Assembly: GCA_019693395.1 (NCBI GenBank)
Contig: JAAMXP010004984.1
Coordinates: 1-17,074 of the forward strand
Source: Ettlia oleoabundans
Lineage: Eukaryota; Chlorophyta; Chlorophyceae; Chlamydomonadales
DNA: 17,074 nt
Direction: 5' to 3'
Part shown: piece after piece, positions 7,852 through 17,074 of the stretch
Numbering within the stretch: position 1 is the first letter of the stretch
Layout of the letters: each line of letters opens with the position of its first letter
Position numbers and translations under genes: made by a program
Notes under the pieces: generated by a model
The model's database searches: none
Told to the model about the DNA's origin: nothing
The model's input: only the letters and a program-made list of their open reading frames with translations

Positions 7852-10800
7852 ATGTCAGAAGCGGGCACTGTAGCAGCACCTCCACCAGCAGCGGCTGCAG
7901 AGTCAAGAGAGCAGCAACAAGACCCGCCGCCTGATGTGTCCAGCGACGACAAGAAGCGATCGCTGGATGATCAGGGAGAGTGCGTAGCCATAAAGGTCAC
8001 CTATGGCAAGCAGGCAGTGACGACCTCCAGACCGCTGCTCAGCACGGTAGCAGAACTCAAGGCCGACATCGCAGCGCAGACGGGTGGGTCGTTAAAGGCC
8101 GGGTGGTTGGGTTGGGTTGCCTATGTCCACCTGCAACCTGCAACGGCGCCAGCGGTGCCGCTGGCACCAGGGCGTGCTTTCAAGATGTGTGTGCGGCTTC
8201 AGCTTAGCGTGTGTGCAGCCCTAGCATTAAAATCTTGCTGATGCCGCTGCAAAACATACCCAAACACCACAGCATTTGCAATAGCTTCTGCTGTACCAGG
8301 CTGTTCTTTTGCCATCTGACCTTCTGACCGCCACCTAAATACCTGCCTCCCAACCTCACCTATGCTGCCCGGCAGGCGTCCCCCCCGAGAACCAGGTAAC
8401 TGGCTCCTGCAGGAATCTGTTCAGTTCCTCCTGAATGCATGCTGATGTTGGGTGTTTCGGCTGCTGAGCCACGGAGCATTCCAAATAGCATCCGTTGTTG
8501 AGCGATACCATGCCCTGCAGAAGCTGCTGTTCAAAGGACAGCTGAAGGACGAGCAGACGCTACAGGTGCGCCCTCCCTCACAACTCTCCGTGCATGTATG
8601 CATGTTCAAGTGCATCTGCTGTCTCAAATGCAAATGTTCGGCGGCCAATCGAGCGTGCCTACCATCCTAGGAACCAAGCCGTCGCCCCGCCTGCTGGCAG
8701 CTGCACACAGCTTGTTGCCGCCTGTTGCTTTTGCACCTGTGACCTCCCTACGCCCCATGCACCTCACCTACATGATATGTAATACTGGTGACCAAAGAGC
8801 TGAGCACATTGTTGAACAAGAGTGAGTCTCCCGCTGGGTGCTGCAGGATGCGGGGCTGAAGAGTGGGTCCAAGGTTATCGTGATGGGCAGCAGACCAGAG
8901 GAAATCAAGGTGTGTCTGGGGCACGGGAACTGAAGGACATAGCAATGGCGCATAAAGCACATTGCCGGCGCTTTGGGCAGCTCGGGATAGTGTAGCGCAG
9001 CTGGTGTGTTGTATCAGAACCCATAAGGTTCAGCAGGCGAGAGCGGTTGCAAGTCAGTTGGCCTCACTATTGCCTAGGCTGCCGCATTGCGTGCCCCTTC
9101 AGTGGCATTGAAGTCGCACAGCTTGCTTCTTCCTCTTGGGGTCTGCAACGCTTGCGTTGCCAGCTGACTAGCAGCACAAGACCACCCCGCGCAGTCTGCC
9201 GCGCGTGTGCAGGTGACAAAGCTGGGGCAGGCGGGAGCAGCGGCCAGCAGCGGCGGCGGGGACTGGGATGACAAGCCGCCCACCGAACCTTGGAGTGAAC
9301 AGGAACAGCACAAGAAGGTGACTGGTTACTGCTATGCTGGTTGGCTATGGTTACTTTCTAACACGCTGAAAACAACAGCTGGTTTGTTAGCTGTGTCCGG
9401 CACCACATGCAGCTGCAGGTCAGCCTGCCGCTCGCTCCCGCATCTGCCTGGGTTTGGCCGGCTCCACCTAGAGTCTGCAGGGAGGTCAGCCTGCTGCTCC
9501 AGCGTCTGGATGCCAGCTCGTATGCCGGGCAGGCACCTAAGCCATGGCTTTGCTGGTTGTTGGGCTGGTGCAGTGCTTGGTTCAATGAATCGGCGGATTG
9601 GAAACTTCGGTTTGAATACTCGCATTTACCTTTTACAAACAACCACCATTCTGCAGTAGTGTGTTTCCTGGCCCATGCCTCAGTTCCATGTGTTTTCAGG
9701 CTTCAAAACGCCCATCTCAAGCCTCAGGCAGGCGGAACCCGCCGGTTGGCCCCCCATCCTCGGTTCTGCCAGACCCCTTTCTGCCAGCTGTGCGATTGCC
9801 TCTTGCCTCTTGCAGGTAGTCAGCAAAGGACGGCCAGAGGACGGCTGGCCAGGGATCAAAGACAAGCAGGTGAGGCCCCAGACCCGCACATGCAGAAATC
9901 TGATGCACCATATATGAGCGTGGATTGGCAGAGGCACCAGCAGCAGACGCCACATCGCCGTCCCCTTGATAGCTGCCACTTTTACAGTATTGTGCAATTG
10001 GGTGCGTAATCTGCTGCAGGTGCCGCTGCGGGACGACCAGACGTACATACCAGGCCTCTTGAACAGCCAGGGCACCAAGGTTTGTCAGAGGTAGCATGCA
10101 ATGGCTCATGTGGTATATTCTGCCTGCCCGCCTACCTGCCTGCCTATCTAGTTGCCACCTACCTGCTCTTGGGCACCCTCCCGTTAGAACGCTCCATGCT
10201 TTCTCACTTGCTCACTCGGCTGCACATCTAAACCCACGTCCGCTTGCTGCAGGTGCGACTAACGTTCAAGCCTGAGGTGCAGCAACTGTGGGTGGGGAGC
10301 GCAGTGTCCACGCAGGTGCGAGCCATTGCAGGCAGGCACAGATGACGTGTACTGCCTTCACAATGCTTGAATCCTAGTTTACTTGGGTGCTGTAAATCGT
10401 AATGCTGGTTGTGCACTGCCCTGAAATCGTGTTAACAGTTGTGCTGCTGTTTGGATTGGCGGGGGTGCTGCTTTGCAACTGTAGGGCGTCATTGTAGCTC
10501 TGATACATGGTTTGTTCGGGTGTTGCTGGGTGCAGAAGGTGCCCTACAACACAATCACAAAGATAGAGAACCAGGCCATCAAGGGGCAGGAGGAGTATTC
10601 AAGTGAGTGTGCTGCCCACCTTGCCTTTCTTCCTTTGCTTTCCCTCGCTTCTCCTGTTGATGAAGCGATTGTCCAACTGCTGGCAGCTATGTGGACTGCC
10701 TCTGCCTAGATTTGATGCAGGCCATCAACAGCCTGCTGTCTTGCTCTCTGCACCCAAATTGCTTGCCCTATTCCCTATTCGAAGCGATTCCAACTGCCCT

Positions 10801-10923
10801 GCCGCAGTCCTGCGCATCCAGCTGGGCAGCTCAGCCTCCTCCAACCTCTGGCTCTACTTTGTGCCCAGCCAGGCGGTGAGCGGCATCAAGTTGCGAGTGC
10901 TGGGCGTGAGCGCCCTGCTATGA
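7852..10923 (+). CDS. UBFD1: UBFD1 homologue (ubiquitin-like domain plus UBFD1 C-terminal domain)
   Basis: Complete, 10 exons: 7852-8083, 8376-8395, 8521-8565, 8847-8909, 9213-9317, 9816-9869, 10020-10079, 10253-10315, 10536-10602, 10808-10923 (TGA). All junctions keep frame and give 274 residues; the animal protein is of similar size, about 300. Residues 1-40 are a disordered P/A/Q-rich leader. Residues about 45-115 form a ubiquitin-like fold (IKVTYGKQAV, TGVPPENQKLLFKGQLKDEQ, LKSGSKVIVMGSRPEEI) with no C-terminal Gly-Gly, so it should not be conjugated. After a short linker, residues about 145-274 match the UBFD1 domain: EPWSEQEQHKKVVSKGRPED, KVRLTFKPEVQQLWVG, the TKIENQAIKGQEEYS block and LWLYFVPSQAVSGIKLRVLG. 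In animals UBFD1 binds polyubiquitin; its role in algae is unknown. The ATG has A at -3 and is the first Met of the open frame. It is divergent from the transporter and convergent with the kinase. Confidence 0.94.
8376..8395 (+). other. UBFD1: 20-nt micro-exon 2 of the UBFD1 homologue
   Basis: Flanked by GGCAG| and |GTAACT, it completes a Gly codon and encodes VPPENQ, the loop before the LLFKG strand of the ubiquitin-like fold (family pattern TG[LV]PP..QK). Without it the reading frame shifts (20 is not a multiple of three). The conserved residues and frame on both sides make the call firm although the exon is tiny. Confidence 0.9.
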
Positions 10924-11189
10924 TGGGACAGGGCAATTCACGCAGGAATGGTTGGAGTGGCCGCTCAGCAAGCGTCCAGCAGCTGCTCTGTACCGCAGTG
11001 GTGCCTGACACTTGCCGGCTACATGGGCAGTAGGAAGACGTAGCCGTGTGTCGCAGCGGCATGCCTGCCGTGCAATAGTCGCAGTTGCAATGCACTTGCG
11101 TGCAGCAAAGCTGTGTGTGGCTGATGCGCACAGTGCCTTGCATTGCTTTCTCTTTGCCCTGGTCCACCACTTGCTTGCCATCATTTAGG

Positions 11190-11194
11190 TTACA
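11190..11194 (-). promoter_or_regulatory. Candidate UGUAA polyadenylation signal of the kinase gene (distal)
   Basis: TTACA on the plus strand reads TGTAA on the kinase strand, about 350 nt after its stop codon. TGTAA is the usual poly(A) signal in green algae. A second copy lies 22 nt nearer the stop, and no TGTAA occurs on the opposite strand in this gap, which agrees with use by the kinase transcript. Confidence 0.45.
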
Positions 11195-11211
11195 ACCTTT
11201 CCCAAGGCAGG

Positions 11212-11216
11212 TTACA
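11212..11216 (-). promoter_or_regulatory. Candidate UGUAA polyadenylation signal of the kinase gene (proximal)
   Basis: Reads TGTAA on the minus strand about 330 nt after the kinase stop; it is the nearer of two copies. Which one is used cannot be told from sequence. Confidence 0.45.
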
Positions 11217-11544
11217 TGTTCAATATTAGACTTCAAAAAAACAAAAAGCAATCCAAAAAGCAGTGATGCAGGTGAAGTTCAATAACTGATCGACAATGCC
11301 AGTTGGTGGTGGTCGTCTATGCACATTAACATTGCATGGCAGAGCTTCAGTGCAGTGGATGAAAATGCCTAGGAGCCATATATATTTTGAGATCCAGCAG
11401 GTGTTGTTCCGCTCAACAGCGTTTTCATCACCGATGGAGAGAACTGATAACACGCTTTAAGCACTAGCAATGCATGTGAGGCAGAAGAGTGGGTCTGCAA
11501 CTGCCTGGCAGCCAACCTCCAATTCGCAGGCCTAGGGTGCCCTT

Positions 11545-14500
11545 TCACCCTAGTGCAGCACTGTCCATAAGTACGCGCAGGCGGGTAACCACCTCGCCAA
11601 ATGCAGGGCGTACGGATGGAACTGGGTCCCAGCATTGCCTGCAGTAGCAGGTATGGGGCAGGAAGACACAAAAAACTTGGGGTGCAGCCTGCGGCTTGAG
11701 TGCCGCACGGATGTCACATAGCCCAGCTGGGCACCACAGCTGGGCCCCTCCGGCCAAGACCCTCCTGCCAGCTTTCACTCTTGTGGATGTTTGCTCGAGT
11801 ACAGGGGTGTAACAGCCGGTCACATCCCTGGCGCATGTGGCGATTGTTGCAGGACGAATGCATGCTTGCCTCATGAGCTGGCAGTAGGCTGCCAAGCTGG
11901 CAGCATCGGGCCGATCTGGGCCTGGCAGCGCCTCAGGGGCAGGAACCTCCGGACCAACTCGAGCCAGCACCATCTGTGCAATCTGCAGCTTCTGAGCACT
12001 AGTTGGTTATATAGCTGCAGCATACCTGCAGCATGCGGCAGTGCAGAGCCAGCAGCAGAAGCGTCGGCAACTGCACCAACAGCGAGTTAGCCAACCATAG
12101 ACGCACCCTGTAGTGTGGGGTGCTGCCCCAGGGCAGCTGCCACGTCAGCAGCTCGTACAACACCTGCAGGCAGCAAATGCAGCATAGGATTGAAGGTGAC
12201 GAAAAAATGGATATTGTTGCTTCACTTGACATCAACCAGCTGCAAGCTTGGCAGCCTGCAGCAATTCCAGATGGTAGAGCAGTGGGTGGTGCATTCATCC
12301 ATTCATTGGTGTCTGGCTTAACCTTCCCGCAAGAAAGTATCATGGCACAGATTGTGTAACACCCCTCAATCGGTCGAGCTTGGCGGCCTTGGTGCCAGCT
12401 AAAGCAGCCTAACTCTGCTATGAGGTGCTGGTTGCAGATTTGCCCCTTCATTCGTGCTGGCCGCTATCCGCAGCACAAATCACTTGCTTTATTCTGTTTG
12501 ATGACTGCTTTCAGGCTCACCATGCCGAAAGAATAGACATCAGAACTTGTGGTGGCGCAGCCACCCTCCAGGATTTCAGGTGCCTGCAATAGGCAGGATT
12601 ATGGTGTGTTAAGGCCCTGGTAGAAGGAAGAAACGTGTCCTAGAGCAACTTTGCCAGCACCCAAACCCACCAGCGGTTCAGGCCAAGACGCCCATGCAAG
12701 CCTCTCTCACCCTGCTCACCAGCCAGATGGGGTTGTTGGCGATACCCTGGGTGGTGGCAGTGTTGGTCTGGGTGCCCAGAATCTTGGACAAGTTGAAATC
12801 CCCCACCTGCAACCCCAGATGCAGACCGACAGGCAAGCAGCACCACGGCAGCAAGTTGAGAACGTCCACGGCGCGGCTGCTGCTCACTAATAGGGCCATC
12901 TCCACGTACATATGCGGAGGGATAGTAGAAACCAAAAGCAAAAAGCCAAGAAGCTGGGGTAAGTAGTGCTGTGTCCCATTGCTGCCTTCAACATTATGGG
13001 ACGTCCCGGCGACTGCTGAGATATTACACAGCAACAAGGCGGTAGTTGGGCAAACTATTAGCAGTCAGCATGCATGCTTGATGGTTGCTTTGCAGCAGGC
13101 CCCACCTTAACGTGCCATGATTCGTCCACAAGCTGCACGATCAGCAGAGGAAGGCAGGACAGCCTGGTGATGAAACCGCAACGTTGCCCTCACGTAATGA
13201 TGCACCAAGGTGAAAGCGAAGAGACCTTGCGGGAAACACGCAGGCAGCTGTTGCCAGCTACTGGGCAGGGCGGGAGGCTGCACCTTGAGTGCAGTTACGC
13301 ACCAGGTTGGGGCTCCTAATGTCGCGATGGATGATGGGCGGTGAGCGAGAGTGCAGGTAGAGCAGGCCTCGTGCGCCATCCAGCGCCTGGTGCATGTGGC
13401 ACATAATATCATAGTGAATGCTTTGCTGGCGTCACGTAAACTGATGCATTGCGTGCAGCCCCAAGCAGTTGTACGGCACGGAAAAGTGCTGTCCATCGCT
13501 GGCGTCAGTCAAAGGCGGCGCAAGGTGAAGCAGGCCACAGCTGCTGTATCAGCACTGGCCTGCTCGCACAGCTGCGCCACAGACCGGCGCACCATGTTGA
13601 GGCGGAGGTGCCAGTTGAGTTGGGGTGCCGCCTCTACCTTGCGCAACACGTCGAAGAGCGAGCCTCTAGAGCAGTACTCTGCAAGTTTGGATGAGATGAG
13701 TACATGAGTTGGGGACTGAGTCCGAGTAATCTTGCAAAGCCTGTTAGAGACGGCGGCATGATGGACATAGTAACACCTGCCGACCTGGCACCTGTCAAAA
13801 CGCAGGGCGGCATGACGCAGATGCCCATGAAAGTCACAACATTGGGGTGCCTCATTCGTGCCATTACGCCTGACTCCTGCAGATAAGCAGAGTGTCAGTT
13901 GCGAGCGGTAAGAGTATGGCAAATATCAGCTGCGCCATAAAGCTGGGTTTGCAGGAAATGCAGTGCGCATAGAAGAACAGGCAGCAACCACACCAACGCT
14001 GATGATTTGTAAGAGGTAATGGGCGTATAGCAACCAAGTGACAATATTAGGCCGGCCATGCAGCAGTAGTAAGGTGCATCGTGCAACCACAAAACTAGGG
14101 CAGGCTATGGGCGATGGGAGCAGCAGGGTGCAACATGGCGGGAACCAGGGCTGCAACCAGGAAAGTGTATCCCATATCTGTGCTAAGCAGAATTATCAGG
14201 ACAACGTGTTACCTCCTGCAGATGCTTCATTGTGTTTCTAGGGAGGACCAGGCCAGAGGACACGTCACCTGCAGCAACAGATCAGCAACACATAATGTTA
14301 GCATGAGCCGACCATCTTCTATAACTTGTACGCATGTATGATGTCAAACCATGCAGGGCTTCCTCTGACAAATGAGCAGATAGCTTGTATGGAAGTTAGA
14401 TGCACCAGCCCACAGCTCCCACCTGGGTTGACCAGCACTTTGACTGCAACGGGTGTCTGCTGCCAAGTGGCCGCATATACCTACGGCAACAATGAGATGT

Positions 14501-16400
14501 CCTGCGTCTGAGGCAGCTCAGTCAGACCACAACTGAATGTGCATCTTTACATTGCATGTCCGAGGTGCCCACTGGGAAAGTCGCAGCTTACCGAGCCAAA
14601 AGAGCCGTTGCCAATGGGGCGGTCGATCTTAATATCCTCCCATATCACCTCCCACTGTCTCACGTGAGAGGCAAGTACGGCGTTGCCAGAGCCAGAAAGG
14701 AAACCGCTCCCCGTGTCCCCGTCAGAGGAGCGACTGGCCAAGAAAGTGGCGATGTATGTCAGTAGGGGGTCGTTGGCACAAGAGGTCAGGGAGCTGCAAG
14801 GCAAAATGAATCTGGCATTGCATCAAGGTGGTTGCAAGCATAGGTTAGACATGAAGCAGTCGCTTGCGCAAGCAACTGCTATAGCTGCATGTGTCTAACT
14901 CCCACAGGCCACCGCATGAAATGTGTGGTAATTGCATATGCATCATACAAGTTGGCAACCGGAGTGATCGATACGGCAGAATTGCCTAGGACACGCCAGC
15001 AGAACTCCATTCCTTACCTGGCTGTATAAGCGCTGCGTGCACAAGCTACCAGCATGGGCGCCTGCTGCTCTGTAGGGGCCATGGGAGCCTCTGAGTCATT
15101 AGCTGGGAGTGAAGCATCGCGGCTGTTGCTGTTGGGTTGCGCAGCCTCTGCTGGTTCAAGGCTGGTTGATGTCTGCACAGCCGCAAAGGCAACACTGTCT
15201 GCCACGCCAGCCGCTCGATCTGCCATTACTAATACATCCCCATCACTTGGGCAAACCGGAAGCACGGATGGAGCAGCAGAACCACTACTGCTCGTTGTTA
15301 TGTAGCTGAAAGGCAGGGCTGCTAGGCCGTTGGCTAGAGGGCTTGGAGCAGGGGACAGCGGGGGATCGTCCACCACAGGGGAAGATGGCATTGTGGCAGA
15401 TGGGGTGTCGGCATTTTCAGTGGCGTCATTGGCGAGCGCATTGTTGCTCGCTTGCTCAGGGTCAACACCGTGCTCGTTGTCTGGTGTCTCAGGGTCGATG
15501 GTGGTTGCATCTTCCTCCAGCCTTTGCTTCCGCCTCTTAGCAGCCAACAAATACCGGCCGCCGGCAACGGTGCCTAGGCCCCCAAGTACTGCATGGAGAT
15601 CAGAGTCAAATGGAAATGTCAGCCTTCATGTAGTTGGTTGGTGCGGCAAAAAGCGTGAATGTGGGGATGCTGCCGTGAGTCTGTGGGGCCACCTTGAGGC
15701 ATCTTATGGTCAACTGATTAGGTGGGTTCTGTGTGATCATGCAAAACTGGGATCTGGATTACTCACTTGTTGCAGTTATAGGAATAATTATTTCCCATAA
15801 GTTGAAAGTGCTGTCATCACTAGCTAGTGATTCAACTATAGTTGAATAGTTAGGGAGGGGAAGAGACGGTAAAGAGCTGTAGTACTGTATGACTGGTGGG
15901 TAGGACGAATCGCCGCCGGTATCATTTGCGTCTGTTGTTCCAGCTATGGCGTTTGTTCCTGTGGATCCAGTAGTCGATGAACTTGTCAGGGTGGCTGCGG
16001 TGGTAGACGCAGTACAACTTGTTATGCAGGTTGCGTCAACCTGAAGCTTTTCTTGCGGCGGCGGAAGCAGCAAAGACGGCGCTGTACTTAAGCAACAAAC
16101 AACAGAGCTGGCACACTTAACGGAGAGAAGAACACACAGTCCACGGCCCATGTGCTATGTAGCAGTGGTAGTGCCACGGCCGTCTGGCACCCTGGTGCGC
16201 CACTACCGGCCAGGACGGGCTTGGCCAGCAGCCCTTGAGGTCGGTTTGCGCAGCCCGCGGGCGACGCCCCCAGCATAGTTACCGTCCTACTTACTATCAA
16301 GCCCTCGGGCGACTTCCTGGGCGTGGACACCGGCAGCAGCCAGCACGATCACCACCAAACATGCGATTGGCAGCAGCAAAGACCGCCGACAAGCCGCCAT
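11545..16400 (-). CDS. Single-pass receptor-like protein kinase, TKL (Raf-like) type
   Basis: Complete, 15 exons on the minus strand: 16400-16295, 16081-15767, 15588-15018, 14793-14592, 14480-14423, 14268-14213, 13876-13792, 13678-13593, 13386-13303, 13132-13106, 12806-12720, 12583-12521, 12163-12107, 11982-11870, 11638-11545. All phases agree, giving 667 residues. Residues 1-27 are a signal peptide (core LLLPIACLVVIVLAAAGVHA, cut before QE). Residues 28-130 form a Thr/Ser-rich ectodomain with NDT and NYS sequons. The membrane helix (about 133-151, IIIPITATILGGLGTVAGG) is followed by a basic stop-transfer patch (KRRKQR). Residues 160-380 are acidic and Ser/Pro/Ala-rich, probably disordered. 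Kinase domain, about 382-660: GNGSFGSV loop, VAVK (K412), alpha-C E437, RMRHPNVVTFMG, TEYCSRGSL, HRDIRSPNL (D515, N520), DFN (D533), APE (560), DVYSFGM, VLYELLTWQLPWG, CWDPVPSVRP. All catalytic residues are present, so it should be active, on Ser/Thr by family. Signal and partners are unknown. An in-frame ATG at 16436 could add 12 residues. Confidence 0.91.
11639..11869 (-). other. Probable GC-AG intron 14 of the kinase gene, length 3n and without stops
   Basis: The kinase fold demands that LMR be followed directly by QCWDPVPSVRP. That join needs the donor AG|GCAAGC and the acceptor CTACTGCAG|G. The donor is GC rather than GT but otherwise fits the strong GC-donor consensus. The intron is 231 nt (77 codons) and open in the coding frame, so retention would insert 77 residues between the penultimate and last kinase helices without a stop. 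Confidence 0.7.
13106..13132 (-). other. 27-nt micro-exon 10 of the kinase gene
   Basis: Flanked by GATCGTGCAG| and |GTGGGGCC, it encodes LVDESWHVK, the strand pair between HRDxxxxN and DFN. Skipping it keeps frame but would remove nine residues next to the catalytic loop. The family pattern (SPNLLVD...VKV.DF) makes the exon certain in position. Confidence 0.88.
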
Positions 16401-16589
16401 TGACGCCGTAACGCTTTGCAGGCCGTTTAGTGACATTTGTTCGCACAAACAAGGAGGAGAAAACCGACTGCGGCAAATTTTGGTACGTGGCGCTTCGCAA
16501 AGGTACCGGCATCAAGAACAAGAGTCTCACGAGGCGATTCGCCGGTCAAACGCTCGAACATTATTCTACCGTTCACTTCCCGCTGGCCG
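16401..16589 (-). promoter_or_regulatory. 5' region of the kinase gene with upstream ATGs
   Basis: Reading toward the kinase start I see an in-frame ATG at 16436, an out-of-frame ATG near 16511 and one near 16561 that opens a 44-codon frame (MFERLTGESPRE...) ending in TAA at 16427. If the transcript begins upstream of these, they would act as upstream ORFs. No TATA box is obvious. Confidence 0.35.
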
Positions 16590-16908
16590 CTGCCAGCCCC
16601 GCAACCGAGCCACCACAGCCACGACTCCCTGGCTGGCGGCGTCCCCGCCCTCTGCCGCCGATTCAGCCACAGCCGCAAACACTCGGCAGGAGCCGCTGCC
16701 GCTGCCTGCCAGGCTGCAAGGCAGGTGGACCGCCACACCTAGGGTTGTCAGCAAATTGCAGAAGTACTCCAGATCTGCGCCAATTGAGCCGCCCCCCGAG
16801 GCGTCAGCCCAGGCAGCGCCCCGAGCTGCTGCTGGTAGTGCGCCGCCACAGCCAGTGCCACCTGCAGAGGTAAAAGGCCAGGAGCCCAACACACAGCTAA
16901 ACAATTGA
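16590..16908 (+). other. Unassigned coding-like stretch, possible exon of a gene leaving to the right
   Basis: On the plus strand this GC-rich stretch is open and encodes a P/A/Q-rich sequence with a basic segment (TPRVVSKLQKYSRSAP), the composition of a disordered N-terminal or transit-peptide region. A possible donor (CAGAG|GTAAAAGG) occurs at about 16870. There is no plus-strand ATG between 16401 and 17020, so it cannot start here as it stands. The opposite strand is open too and also lacks an ATG. I do not recognise a family; this may simply be GC-rich promoter DNA. Confidence 0.2.
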
Positions 16909-17074
16909 TCTTCACCCGACTTTACCGGCGCCGAGCAATTCCTAGGCCATACTGTCCTGCCCAAGGGAACAGAGCAGCACAAACACCAATCAGAGCTGCT
17001 GCTGCCGGTTTGTTACACCCGTATGGTCACATAAGCGACGACAGGCCTGGGGCGGCACACATCCCAGAAAAAAT
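16909..17074. other. No feature seen
   Basis: After the open stretch closes (TGA near 16908) I see no exon-like sequence, repeat or known signal up to the right edge. Confidence 0.5.

Larger units (their letters stand above)
10924..11544. other. Convergent intergenic region (3' UTRs of the UBFD1 homologue and the kinase)
   Basis: The two stop codons (TGA at 10921-10923 plus, TGA at 11547-11545 minus) face each other across 621 bp. No ORF here resembles a gene. On the plus strand I see no TGTAA or AATAAA after the UBFD1 stop, so the poly(A) signal of that gene is unidentified. An A-rich patch lies at about 11234-11260. Confidence 0.7.

Noticed and set aside
9332..9659. Overlapping open frames on both strands inside the long UBFD1 intron 5
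   Set aside because: Both resemble low-complexity shadows of a short imperfect repeat (GGTCAGCCTGC); the flanking exons join in frame without them and give the expected HKKVVSKGRPED.
11545..11973. The kinase C-lobe as a single exon including the 77-codon middle part
   Set aside because: The middle part interrupts a conserved helix junction (LMR...QCWDP) and is bounded by a GC-type donor and a good acceptor. I treat it as intron, with retention kept as a possibility in the findings.
13509..13922. A 137-codon frame continuing the kinase beyond LNWHLRLNM as coding sequence
   Set aside because: The residues after NM do not match the kinase family, whereas splicing at ATG|GTGCGC to GCG CTG GAT gives NMALDGARGLLYLHS, the expected sequence.
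16359..16409. A short plus-strand ATG frame opposite the kinase signal peptide
   Set aside because: Only 16 codons to TAA, antisense to a well-supported exon, with no sign of a larger gene.
1..17074. Prokaryotic features: operons, tRNA genes, CRISPR arrays, insertion sequences
   Set aside because: The dense canonical introns and eukaryotic protein families exclude a bacterial origin, and no tRNA-like fold, spaced identical repeats or transposase sequence was seen.

Overview
The window is nuclear DNA from a eukaryote, most likely a green alga of the core chlorophytes (a trebouxiophyte would fit; this is inferred from style, with no database check). Three conserved genes are cut into many short exons by introns of about 110-500 bp. 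Donors are mostly GTGAGT/GTGCGT-like and acceptors TGCAG. A/P/Q-rich low-complexity protein segments are common, and two UGUAA motifs, the green-algal polyadenylation signal, follow one gene. There are no operons, no Shine-Dalgarno sites and no long uninterrupted ORFs. I found no tRNA, rRNA, CRISPR array or transposon.

Left (about 1-7288, minus strand): a sugar-phosphate/glycerol-3-phosphate transporter of the SLC37 (MFS) family. I reconstructed 18 coding exons (at least 710 residues) plus an upstream non-coding leader exon. The gene runs off the left edge, so its last two membrane helices and its stop are not in the window. It has an unusually long N-terminal extension. Three decayed sequence duplications lie over its splice junctions.

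Middle (7852-10923, plus strand): a complete UBFD1 homologue (ubiquitin-like domain plus the conserved UBFD1 C-terminal domain), 10 exons including a 20-nt micro-exon, 274 residues. It is divergent from the transporter, and the two may share the promoter region at 7289-7851.

Right (16400-11545, minus strand): a complete 15-exon gene for a single-pass receptor-like protein kinase of the TKL/Raf-like type, 667 residues. It has a signal peptide, a small Thr/Ser-rich ectodomain, one membrane helix, a long disordered juxtamembrane region and a kinase domain at the very C terminus. Its last intron appears to be GC-AG, a multiple of three long and free of stops. It converges tail-to-tail on the UBFD1 gene.

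The far right (16437-17074) is upstream of the kinase and holds a GC-rich coding-like stretch that I cannot assign. The three genes share no obvious pathway; they look like ordinary neighbours. The points most worth a second look are the membrane-anchored kinase architecture, the frame-preserving GC-AG intron, the duplicated splice junctions and the N-terminal extension of the transporter.
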